From Candidatus Rokuibacteriota bacterium (GTDB lineage: Bacteria; Methylomirabilota; Methylomirabilia; Rokubacteriales; CSP1-6), in assembly GCA_003220195.1 (NCBI GenBank), contig QHRT01000046.1:1-8144 (forward strand): a DNA stretch of 8,144 nucleotides. The letters are read 5' to 3'. Positions 1-7,362 of this stretch are shown here, in pieces. Every line of letters starts with the position of its first letter. Within the stretch, counting starts at the first letter, position 1. Position numbers and translations under genes: made by a program. The notes below the pieces were generated by a model. That model worked only from the letters and a program-made list of their open reading frames with translations, was not told where the DNA came from and ran no database searches.

Positions 1-126
1 AATCTGCTCGCCGCAATCCAGGCGCACAAGAGCGCCGGCTCCGAGGCCAGCGCCGTCGTCAACGGCTTCAACCATCTCAGCGAGCCCGACAAGCAGGACG
101 TTCTCAACTTCCTCCGCGCGCAGTAG
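1..126 (+). CDS. C-terminal fragment, probable di-heme (DUF1111-type) c-type cytochrome oxidoreductase
   Basis: The reading frame is open from the first base to the TAG at 124-126 and gives 41 residues; the start lies outside the window. The fragment contains HLSEPDKQDVLNFLRAQ at its end, preceded by a Ser/Ala-rich helix (SAGSEASAVVNGF). This pattern, an aromatic residue, then Leu-Ser, an acidic pair, and a terminal hydrophobic FLR helix, matches the last helix of DUF1111 di-heme oxidoreductases and of related cytochrome c domains, which act in the periplasm. No CxxCH haem-binding motif falls in the visible part, so the family call rests only on the C-terminal signature. A generic cytochrome c domain protein is the main alternative. 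The gene converges on rsmI, with a strong hairpin in the 62-bp gap. Confidence 0.5.
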   Translation, partial: NLLAAIQAHKSAGSEASAVVNGFNHLSEPDKQDVLNFLRAQ

Positions 127-154
127 CCTTCAGGCGCCCGACCAGGCTTCCTCC

Positions 155-192
155 GTGACCCTCTCGCCCCGCCGACGGGACGCGAGGGTCAC
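155..192. terminator. Hairpin between convergent genes, likely bidirectional terminator
   Basis: GTGACCCTC at 155-163 is perfectly complementary to GAGGGTCAC at 184-192. After one mismatch (164/183) two more pairs form (165-166 with 181-182), and the loop contains a further short GC pairing. It sits exactly between the TAG of the oxidoreductase fragment (+) and the end of rsmI (-), and its right arm includes the rsmI stop codon (189-191). There is no T-run on either side, so it may work as a 3'-end stabiliser or a non-canonical terminator. Confidence 0.55.
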
Positions 193-886
193 GAGGGCGC
201 CTCCTCGTGCGCTCGTGCGCGGGGAACGACGACCGTGAACTCGCCGCGGGGGCCCGCAGCGAGACGCTCCAGATGCGCGGAGGGTGTCGCCGTCACGATC
301 TCCTCGAACTGTTTCGTCAGCTCACGCGCGACGACGACCTCGATCTCGCCGAACACCTCACGGATTGCGCCAAGCGTGGCGACGATGCGATGGGGGGACT
401 CGTAGAGGACGAGCGTGGTCTCGAGCTCTTTGAGGGCGTTCAGTCGATTGACGCGCCGGCCCGGCTTGATCGGCAGGAATCCTTCGAAGACGAAGCGATC
501 CGCGGGAACGCCGGCGGCGCTGAGCGCCGCGATGACGGCGGACGGGCCCGGCACCGCGACGATCGGGATCCCCGCCGCGCGTGCGTCGCGGACGAGCATG
601 AACCCCGGATCCGAGATCCCCGGCGTGCCGGCGTCCGTCACGAGCGCGACCGATCGACCCTCGGCCAGCATCCGGACGAGCTGCGGCCCTCTCGAGAGCT
701 TGTTGTGCTCGAAGTAGCTGGTGGTCGGCGTGTGGATGTCGTGATGCGTCAGCAGCGCGCGCGTCCGACGCGTGTCCTCGCACGCGACCAGGTCGACCTC
801 GCGCAGCACGCGCAACGCCCGCAGCGTGACGTCCTCGAGGTTGCCGATCGGCGTCGCGACGACGAACAGCGTGCCGGGACGCTCGG

Positions 887-2134
<1,248 letters not shown>

Positions 2135-2198
2135 GCTGTGCTGCGCTCCTCTTGCTGCTCCGGCGTATCGCTCGCCGTGGTGGTCGTCTTCGGGGGCG

Positions 2199-2843
2199 CT
2201 AGGAGGACGTCTTCTGGCTTTGCGCCGACAGCGCAGCCATCTCGTTGACGGGGCGAGGCGTCGGCTTCGACGAGATCACTTCGTCGACGATTCTATATTC
2301 CTTCGCCTGCTCGGCGGTCATGAAAAAGTCCCGATCGGTGTCGCGCTGGATCTTGTCCATGGACTGACCCGTGTGATGGACGAGGATCCGGTTCAGCTCC
2401 TCGCGCATCCGCAAGATCTCGCGGGCCTGGATGTCGATGTCCGTGGCCTGGCCCTGCACGCCACCGAGGGGCTGATGGATCATGATGCGCGCGTGCGGCA
2501 GCGAGAACCTCTTGCCGCGGGCGCCGGCGCAGAGCAGGAGCGCGCCCATCGACGCGGCCTGCCCCATGCAGATGGTCGAGATCGCCGGCTTCACGTACTG
2601 CATCGTGTCGTAGATCGCGAGCCCGGCGGTGACCGAGCCACCCGGCGAGTTGATGTAGAGGTTGATGTCCTTGTCCGGGTCGTCCGCCTCCAGGTACAGC
2701 ATCTGGGCGATGACCAGGTTGGCGAGCTCGTCCTCGATGAAGGTCGGCAGGAAGATGATCCGCTCCTTCAGGAGGCGCGAGTAGATGTCGAACGCGCGTT
2801 CGCCGCGGGGCGTCTGCTCGACGACCATCGGCACGAGAGCCAT
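2199..2843 (-). CDS. clpP: ATP-dependent Clp protease proteolytic subunit ClpP
   Basis: ClpP forms the tetradecameric serine-protease chamber that degrades substrates delivered by ClpX. The 214-residue product begins MALVPMVVEQTPRGERAFDI, a near-textbook ClpP N terminus, which is why the ATG at 2843 was chosen over the upstream in-frame start at 2885. A GAGGAG at 2851-2856 lies 7 nt from this ATG. The catalytic triad is visible as Ser98 (MGQAASMG), His123 (MIHQPLGG) and Asp172 (DTDRDFF). The oxyanion-loop INSPGGS is at 64-70. The C-terminal tail after VDEVI is Pro/Ser-rich and about ten residues longer than in many ClpPs. The gene lies 34 nt after tig and 64 nt before clpX. Confidence 0.98.
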   Translation of the reverse strand: MALVPMVVEQTPRGERAFDIYSRLLKERIIFLPTFIEDELANLVIAQMLYLEADDPDKDINLYINSPGGSVTAGLAIYDTMQYVKPAISTICMGQAASMGALLLCAGARGKRFSLPHARIMIHQPLGGVQGQATDIDIQAREILRMREELNRILVHHTGQSMDKIQRDTDRDFFMTAEQAKEYRIVDEVISSKPTPRPVNEMAALSAQSQKTSS

Positions 2844-2877
2844 TGGGGATCTCCTCACGATCGCACCACGGCCGCGA

Positions 2878-4146
2878 TCACTCACGGACCGTGGCGTGCT
2901 GGGTCAGGAAGTCGACGGCCATGCGCTCGCGCAGTCCCTGGCGCAGGGCCTCGAGGTCTCCGCTCTTCTCCATCATCCGGCGCACCGCGGGCGCCGGTCG
3001 CTGGGCGGCCTGCGCGAGCCGCTCCAGTTCCGCGTCGACGTCGGCTTCGCTCGGGGCGAGCCCTTCGCGCTCCGCGATCGCCTCGAGCAAGAGCGTCCGG
3101 CGCACGACCTTCTCCGCGACAGGCTTGAGCTCCGCGACGATCTTCTGGTAATCCCACGGGACGCGGTCGGGGTCGACACCCTGGCGGCGAATCCGTTCGC
3201 GCGCGTGCTGGACCTGATGCGAGACGTGTCGGAGCACCAGCGCGTCCGGCACGCCGAACTCGTGGCGCGCGAGCACGGCATCCACGACGCTCTCTTCGAG
3301 CTGGCGCTTCTCGTCCGCGGCGCGCTGGGCCTCGAGCTGCTTCTTGAGCTCGGCCCGCACGGCGTCGAGGTTGTCGAAATCGCCGAGCGTCTTCGCGAAC
3401 TCGTCGTCCAGCGCCGGGACGACCTTCTCCTTCACCTCCGTGAGCTTCACGTCGACGGTGCCGGAGCGGCCGCGCAGCTCCTCGGTGCGGTAGTCGTCGG
3501 GAAACCGCACGCCGGCGTGACGCTCTTCCCCGGCGCTCATTCCGACGACCAGGTGATCGATCTCCGGCAGGACCGAGCCGGCCCCGATCACGAATTCGGA
3601 CCCGCGCTCGACGACCGGCTCACGCCCCTCCGGCGTCAGGGTCGCATCGACGATGACGAGGTCGCCGGGATTCGCCGGACGCTCCACCGCGCGGAACTCC
3701 GCGTATTGCTCGCGCATCCGTTCGAGCGCCTCGTCGACGTCCGCGTCGCTGATCGGGACGACCTTGCGCGTGACCTCGACGCCGCGTACGTCGCCGAGCG
3801 GGATGGCCGGCTTGACCTCCACGATCGCGACGAACGAGAGCGGCTCACCTTCTTCGAGCCGCACGTCGCGCAGATCCGGATCGTTCACCGGATCGATGTG
3901 GGCCTCGGAGACGGCCTGGCGATAGACGTCGGGAATCAGGTGCTCGGCGACTTCACGCCGGACGTCGCTCGCGAAGTGCAATTTCACGAGCGAGCGCGGG
4001 ACATGTCCCTTCCGGAAGCCGGGGAGTCGCGCCTGTTTCTGCACACGACCGTACGCTCGCTCCCACGCCTTCTCGACGACGTCGGCCGGCGCCTCGACGG
4101 CGAGCTTCCGCTTGCACGATTCGATTTCTTCGACGTCGACCTTCAT
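2878..4146 (-). CDS. tig: Trigger factor, ribosome-associated chaperone and prolyl isomerase
   Basis: Trigger factor binds ribosomal protein L23 at the exit tunnel and shields nascent chains. The 422 residues (E. coli 432) show the three-part design. The N-terminal ribosome-binding domain carries the signature GFRKGHVP at 43-50. An FKBP-like prolyl-isomerase domain spans about 158-240 (GDLVIVDATL, then SEFVIGAGSVLPEID, and the closing GTVDVKLTEVKEK). A long helical, charged C-terminal chaperone region with the arms runs to the end. The ATG at 4146 follows CAGGAA about 6 nt upstream. It is the first gene of the tig-clpP-clpX-rsmI run, and a likely promoter lies in the 186-bp gap upstream. The signature has GKxP changed to GHVP, a modest deviation. 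Confidence 0.97.
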   Translation of the reverse strand: MKVDVEEIESCKRKLAVEAPADVVEKAWERAYGRVQKQARLPGFRKGHVPRSLVKLHFASDVRREVAEHLIPDVYRQAVSEAHIDPVNDPDLRDVRLEEGEPLSFVAIVEVKPAIPLGDVRGVEVTRKVVPISDADVDEALERMREQYAEFRAVERPANPGDLVIVDATLTPEGREPVVERGSEFVIGAGSVLPEIDHLVVGMSAGEERHAGVRFPDDYRTEELRGRSGTVDVKLTEVKEKVVPALDDEFAKTLGDFDNLDAVRAELKKQLEAQRAADEKRQLEESVVDAVLARHEFGVPDALVLRHVSHQVQHARERIRRQGVDPDRVPWDYQKIVAELKPVAEKVVRRTLLLEAIAEREGLAPSEADVDAELERLAQAAQRPAPAVRRMMEKSGDLEALRQGLRERMAVDFLTQHATVRE

Positions 4147-4183
4147 CGTATTCCTGGGAGCCCCCGGGCGTGAATGTCGGCTC

Positions 4184-4189
4184 AGCTTA
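4184..4189 (-). promoter_or_regulatory. Candidate extended -10 element upstream of tig
   Basis: On the minus strand the hexamer TAAGCT is preceded by TGG, giving an extended -10 form (TGnTAAGCT). Transcription would start about 30 nt before the tig ATG. No convincing -35 box is found at the right distance. This is the best match seen in the 186-bp gap between the ATPase gene and tig, which otherwise holds no gene. Confidence 0.25.
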
Positions 4190-4277
4190 CCACAGCGCGT
4201 CGTTCCGGCCGGCGCGGGCGCCAGGCCTCCACCGTGGAAGAATTCCGGATGTGCAACGGAGGTGCGAGAGGAGAGTG

Positions 4278-4293
4278 ACGCCGACTCCGGCGT
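4278..4293 (-). terminator. Short perfect hairpin downstream of the ATPase gene
   Basis: ACGCCG (4278-4283) and CGGCGT (4288-4293) form a perfect 6-bp stem with the tetraloop ACTC, starting 40 nt beyond the ATPase stop codon. The minus strand beyond it is pyrimidine-rich but has no T-run, so it is at best a weak terminator that may allow readthrough into tig. Confidence 0.25.
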
Positions 4294-4332
4294 GCCAGAA
4301 CATGCCTGGCGCTATGGCACCTCCGTCGCAGA

Positions 4333-6093
4333 TCAGCGTCGGCCCGGGGCCTCCTTGAGGAGCCAGTCGATGATGGCTCCCGGATCCGGTGCGGTGGCTG
4401 AACCAGCGGAAGACCTCGCCTCCGCCGGTGCGATCGTGGCTGTCGGTGCCGAGGCGCGTGGTGGGGCGGCCGTGCTACCGAGCGTGGCCGTAGAGGCCGG
4501 CGCAGCCTCCGGCTGCACAGCACTCGGCACCGCGCCAGTGGGAGCTGAAGAACTCGCTCGGGACGCTGCCGGCGCCGTAAGCAGCGTCGGCGGCCGCGCC
4601 GCTGCGGGCGATCCACCTGCCCGGTCCGGTGCGATCGTGTTCTTCTGCGCCGGGACACGTGGTGACGACGCGGTGCGTGGCACGGCTGCCGCTTTCGGGA
4701 CCGGACTCCCCTGCGCAGCAGGCGACGGCGCTCCAATGTCGCCTGGACGGATCGCCCGAGACTCTGCAGGCCCCGTAAGCAGAGCCGGCGGCTGCTCCGC
4801 GGCACGCGACCGACGGGCCGAGTCCGCTGCTCGCGGGGCGATCATCTCTTTCTCGGCGACGACCCGAGGGGGGGAGGCGATGCTGCGTGGCGTCGTCGTC
4901 GAGTCCGGGACAGCGTCCGGCTGCCTCGCACGCGGAGCCGAGCCAATGGGGCCCGGAGCCGTCGCAGAACGCTGCGCGTTTTCCGCAAGCCGAGTCGGCG
5001 GCGACTCGAGAGAGCGCGGCTTCGACGTCGAGTCTACCGGTAACGATGGGCGGGCCACCGACTCGGCCGGCGCCGTCGGAATCGAGCCGGTACCGACATG
5101 CTCCCGGGAAACGATCCGTGCTGCCGCATCGGGCGTGAGGCGGGCGCCGCGGAGGCCGTGGGACGCGACGGCATATACCGCCGCGATTCCGACGGCGACA
5201 ACAAGAGCCACAAGACCAGGCCGAACGAGGTCGCGCAACATGCTGGCTCGGATGCGCGTCCCGGCCCAGATGGCCGGAGCGTTACTCGTCTGATCCGGCG
5301 CTGGCATCATTGGCATCCTGGGCAGCACCCCGAAGCGCTCCGCACGCTCTCGGACGGTTCGCGCATCGATCCTTTTGTTCGGCGCACGTCCGATCAGGGC
5401 GACATCGCACAACCGCACGACCAGTCGCGGGATCCCCGCGGACATCACCCCGATCGCGCCGAACGCGTCGTCCTTGAAAAGCGCCGGGTCGACGCCTGAG
5501 ACCACCAACCGGTGCCGGACGAAGCTCTCGACCTCTGCCGCGCTGAGAGTGGGAACGCGTTCGCTCAGTGTCACGAAGCGCTGGAGGTGCGATCGTGGCT
5601 CTTCCAGCAACGCTGGAAGCTCTTCCTGCCCGACGAGCAATACACCCAAGTGCGGCTGGAGCCCTGACAGATCCGGGGACAGCAGATGCTCGAGCTCGGC
5701 GAGCGCGTCTTGTGTGAGATCGTGCGCCTCGTCCACAACGATCAGCACGCGCCGATCCTGGCCCGCAGCGTCGTCGACGAGCTCTCGCACACTGTGCACG
5801 AACGTCGCTCGTGAGCGATCAGAGACGTCAACGCCGAGACCTCGTCCCAGCGCCTCGAGCATCGTCGGCGCATCAGCGGTCGGCCGCGGAAGCCGTGCGA
5901 CGATTGCGTGCGCCGCAAGCTGCGCGATCAGCGCCTTTGCCAGTGTTGTCTTGCCGACACCAGGATCACCGCTCAGGACGAGGAGACCACCCGCGTGCAG
6001 CACTGTGGCTTCGAGCGCATCGAGGATCCGCCTCTGCTGCTCACCGAGCCACAGTCGCGCGAGGTCAGCTGAATCTCGTGTTGTCGTCACCAT
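4333..6093 (-). CDS. ExeA/GspA-type AAA+ ATPase with a membrane anchor and long Pro/Ala/Ser-rich extracytoplasmic repeat tail
   Basis: From the ATG at 6093 the product has 586 residues. Residues 1-265 are a cytoplasmic AAA+ domain of the ExeA/GspA/TniB type: Walker A GDPGVGKT (42-49), Walker B LIVVDEAH (117-124), the sensor-like LLVGQEEL (152-159) and the family's SAGIPR (218-223). One transmembrane helix follows (about 292-311). Residues 314-572 form a low-complexity, probably disordered tail of Pro, Ala, Ser, Thr and Arg with degenerate repeats. The protein ends in the hydrophobic IIDWLL plus a basic KEAPGRR. ExeA and GspA normally carry a peptidoglycan-binding domain after the membrane helix to open the wall for a type II secretion pore; here it is absent, as is the usual N-terminal YGL..PF motif. 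The ATG was chosen over the TTG at 6126 because GAGGG lies about 5 nt upstream. Its role is unknown; envelope assembly or secretion is inferred. Confidence 0.8.
   Translation of the reverse strand: MVTTTRDSADLARLWLGEQQRRILDALEATVLHAGGLLVLSGDPGVGKTTLAKALIAQLAAHAIVARLPRPTADAPTMLEALGRGLGVDVSDRSRATFVHSVRELVDDAAGQDRRVLIVVDEAHDLTQDALAELEHLLSPDLSGLQPHLGVLLVGQEELPALLEEPRSHLQRFVTLSERVPTLSAAEVESFVRHRLVVSGVDPALFKDDAFGAIGVMSAGIPRLVVRLCDVALIGRAPNKRIDARTVRERAERFGVLPRMPMMPAPDQTSNAPAIWAGTRIRASMLRDLVRPGLVALVVAVGIAAVYAVASHGLRGARLTPDAAARIVSREHVGTGSIPTAPAESVARPSLPVDSTSKPRSLESPPTRLAENAQRSATAPGPIGSAPRARQPDAVPDSTTTPRSIASPPRVVAEKEMIAPRAADSARRSRAAEQPPALLTGPAESRAIRPGDIGAPSPAAQGSPVPKAAAVPRTASSPRVPAQKNTIAPDRAGGSPAAARPPTLLTAPAASRASSSAPTGAVPSAVQPEAAPASTATLGSTAAPPRASAPTATIAPAEARSSAGSATAPDPGAIIDWLLKEAPGRR
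4396..5001 (-). repeat. Three degenerate tandem repeats of about 66-70 residues in the ATPase tail
   Basis: Three adjacent protein units align almost without gaps. They begin PPTRLAEN (5001-4792), PPALLTGP (4791-4594) and PPTLLTAP (4593-4396), with 70, 66 and 66 residues. Shared points are the opening PP.LL...A.SRA, a glycine near position 20, the middle block resembling STTTPRSIASPPR, and a late (I)AP. A fourth partial copy of the middle block (STSKPRSLESPP) precedes the first unit. At DNA level a 14-base word (ccggtgcgatcgtg) recurs 201 bases apart, at 4425 and 4626. Confidence 0.75.
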
Positions 6094-6147
6094 CAAGCCC
6101 TCGACGACCCGAAGGTCGAGCACCAATCCGCCAATCAGGCACCGACC

Positions 6148-6176
6148 ATTCGAAACGATACCGGGGCGCGAGTCAA
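6148..6176 (-). promoter_or_regulatory. Candidate sigma-70 promoter for the ATPase gene
   Basis: On the minus strand TTGACT (6176-6171) and TCGAAT (6153-6148) are separated by exactly 17 nt. They match the -35 and -10 consensus at five and four of six positions. Transcription would start near 6141, about 48 nt before the ATG at 6093. This placement favours that ATG over the TTG at 6126, which would leave a leader of only about 15 nt. Confidence 0.5.
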
Positions 6177-6240
6177 CCGTGATGGAAGGGGCTGCCGTGC
6201 TTGCGTTCCTGGGCGCTCGGCAGGTTCTGCTCGAGGAGCA

Positions 6241-6255
6241 TCAATCCCTGATTGA
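6241..6255. promoter_or_regulatory. Operator-like palindrome TCAATC-CCT-GATTGA
   Basis: A perfect 6-bp inverted repeat with a 3-bp centre overlaps the -35 box proposed for the small exported protein gene. Its size and position suit a dimeric repressor or activator. It lies in the 329-bp divergent region between the ATPase and that gene, which holds no convincing coding sequence. Confidence 0.3.
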
Positions 6256-6281
6256 CGATGTACCCCAACGACGGCTAGGCT
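6252..6281 (+). promoter_or_regulatory. Candidate sigma-70 promoter for the small exported five-cysteine protein
   Basis: TTGACG (6252-6257) and TAGGCT (6276-6281) are separated by 18 nt. The -35 is good and the -10 is weaker. Transcription would start near 6288, leaving a leader of about 135 nt before the ATG at 6423. Confidence 0.35.
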
Positions 6282-6422
6282 TGCCGCGCCACGGCGGTCT
6301 TCAGTGGGGGGGACGCATGTGGCTGGGCAGCGGAGCGGCCCGGCGCCCGGGGCGTTCGTCCTGGGGATGCCGGTGATCAGGCGGCGGACTTGTCAGTGAA
6401 GTCACACGCAGGAGAGGCACGA

Positions 6423-6905
6423 ATGAAACGGCTACGGGCCATCATCATCCTCCTCTCGGTCGTCATCGCAGTGCCTGCACTGCTCGCTTCGGAGTCCAGC
6501 GCGGGAGAACCCGCACTTGCGAAGCCGCAGCTCCTCACGAGGCTGCGGGTCGCGATCTCGAAGGCCGCCGAATGTCACGATCGCATCTCTGCGGCGAGGA
6601 AAGCGGTCATCGAATGGCCAAGCCGGCCTTTTCTGTACGAGTCCGACCGGATGGAGGTGCTCTACGGTCAACTGTTCGACATGGAAGTGGCGCAAGACTG
6701 TGTCAACGCGTGGCTCAAAGAAATCGACCGAGTGCTCGAAACCCTGCGAGTCGCCTGTGACCAGGAAGACGACCAGACGTGTCGGAAATGGGCGGCGAGC
6801 AAACGCAGAGTCCTTCGGTTGATCGAGGTCGCGCGCAAAGACACTGACGTTTGCCCCAAGATCGCCGACGCAGTTGAGTCTCAAAAATCAGACGAGTCCG
6901 ATTAG
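6423..6905 (+). CDS. Small exported helical protein with five cysteines, function unknown
   Basis: I do not recognise this 160-residue protein. The ATG at 6423 is chosen because AGGAG (6410-6414) lies 8 nt upstream and the protein then starts directly with a signal peptide: MKR, a hydrophobic stretch (AIIILLSVVIAVPALLA, about 6-22), then a likely cleavage site around 22-28. An upstream in-frame TTG at 6390 would hide this. The mature part is charged and looks mostly helical, with Cys51, Cys93, Cys112, Cys120 and Cys144. Five is an odd number, so at least one would be unpaired or ligand-binding. The C terminus is acidic (SQKSDESD). Third codon positions use more A and T than the clp genes, which may indicate later acquisition or weak selection. 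It is transcribed divergently from the ATPase gene and could be a periplasmic partner, but nothing proves this. Confidence 0.75.
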   Translation: MKRLRAIIILLSVVIAVPALLASESSAGEPALAKPQLLTRLRVAISKAAECHDRISAARKAVIEWPSRPFLYESDRMEVLYGQLFDMEVAQDCVNAWLKEIDRVLETLRVACDQEDDQTCRKWAASKRRVLRLIEVARKDTDVCPKIADAVESQKSDESD

Positions 6906-6936
6906 CCGGACCCGAGGGAGAGCCGATCCCTTCGTC

Positions 6937-6951
6937 GCCCGCCCGGCGGGC
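6937..6951 (+). terminator. Short GC-rich hairpin after the small exported protein gene
   Basis: Positions 6937-6942 pair with 6946-6951 (GCCCGC with GCGGGC) around a 3-nt loop, 31 nt after the stop codon at 6905. No T-run follows, so terminator function is uncertain. The remainder of 6906-7139 shows no gene that I can support. Confidence 0.25.
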
Positions 6952-7084
6952 CCATCGCCCGGCGTCACGTCGTTCATGGCGACTCTCGGTACGTTTTTCC
7001 ATCGCGCTGACGGATGCGGTGATCAACGCGAGCACGGGGTGAACGCCTCTGCAGAGTGACGCGGGGACGAAGGGGACAAACGAC

Positions 7085-7105
7085 GGCCCGGCGACGAACC
7101 GGGCC
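7085..7105 (-). terminator. Terminator hairpin downstream of tRNA-Leu
   Basis: GGCCCGG (7085-7091) and CCGGGCC (7099-7105) form a perfect 7-bp stem around a 7-nt loop. Read on the minus strand it lies 34 nt beyond the tRNA 3' end and is followed by GTCGTTTGTCCCCTTCGT, which is T-rich but interrupted. It is the likely end of the tRNA transcript. Confidence 0.6.
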
Positions 7106-7139
7106 CGTGGTGTGTCTACCGAAGTCTACGATTTGGCGA

Positions 7140-7226
7140 TGGTGCGAGAGGCGGGAGTTGAACCCGCAAGGGCTTTCACCCACTGGATCCTAAGTCCAGC
7201 GCGTCTGCCATTTTCGCCACTCTCGC
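7140..7226 (-). tRNA. tRNA-Leu, anticodon UAG, CCA encoded
   Basis: All parts of a class II tRNA can be folded. The acceptor stem pairs GCGAGAG (7226-7220) with CTCTCGC (7150-7144), followed by discriminator A and an encoded CCA (7142-7140). The anticodon stem pairs CTGGA with TCCAG around the loop CTTAGGA, giving anticodon UAG, which reads CUA and other CUN leucine codons. The long variable arm (GGGTGAAAGCCC) is expected for tRNA-Leu. The T arm pairs GCGGG with CCCGC around TTCAACT. Transcribed alone, with its own promoter and terminator. Confidence 0.97.
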
Positions 7227-7250
7227 CCGTCCGATCGCGAGGACGTGACG

Positions 7251-7279
7251 AGGATACCGGCGCGTTCGCGGCATCGCAA
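7251..7279 (-). promoter_or_regulatory. Promoter of the tRNA-Leu gene
   Basis: On the minus strand TTGCGA (7279-7274) and TATCCT (7256-7251) are spaced by exactly 17 nt, each matching the consensus at four of six positions. Transcription would start about 17 nt before the mature 5' end at 7226, a typical tRNA leader. A CG-rich stretch follows the -10, as in stringently controlled discriminators. Confidence 0.6.
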
Positions 7280-7295
7280 GGACCGGGTCGTTCGC

Positions 7296-7311
7296 TGGCA
7301 CTTCGATTGAA
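7296..7311 (+). promoter_or_regulatory. Near-match to a sigma-54 promoter
   Basis: TGGCAC (7296-7301), five bases, then TTGAA (7307-7311) fits the -24/-12 layout TGGCAC-N5-TTGCA except that the -12 GC is GA. Transcription would start near 7322, about 40 nt before the ATG at 7363. The mismatch affects a critical position, so this is tentative. Confidence 0.25.
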
Positions 7312-7362
7312 GCTTCGGAGATTGCCGTAACAAGGCGATCACCCTTCCAGGAGGACCATGCG

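Noticed and set aside
2844..2885. Longer ClpP start at 2885
   Set aside because: The extension would overlap the tig stop and place residues before the conserved MALVPMVVEQ. GAGGAG is correctly spaced for the ATG at 2843.
6178..6276. Short minus-strand open stretch ending ERKHGSPFHHG
   Set aside because: It has only about 30 codons, no ribosome binding site that I can see and no recognised family, and it lies over the divergent promoter region. It could be a gene remnant but cannot be supported.
7140..7226. tRNA-Leu as an integration site for a mobile element
   Set aside because: No integrase gene and no direct repeat of the tRNA 3' end were seen in the window.
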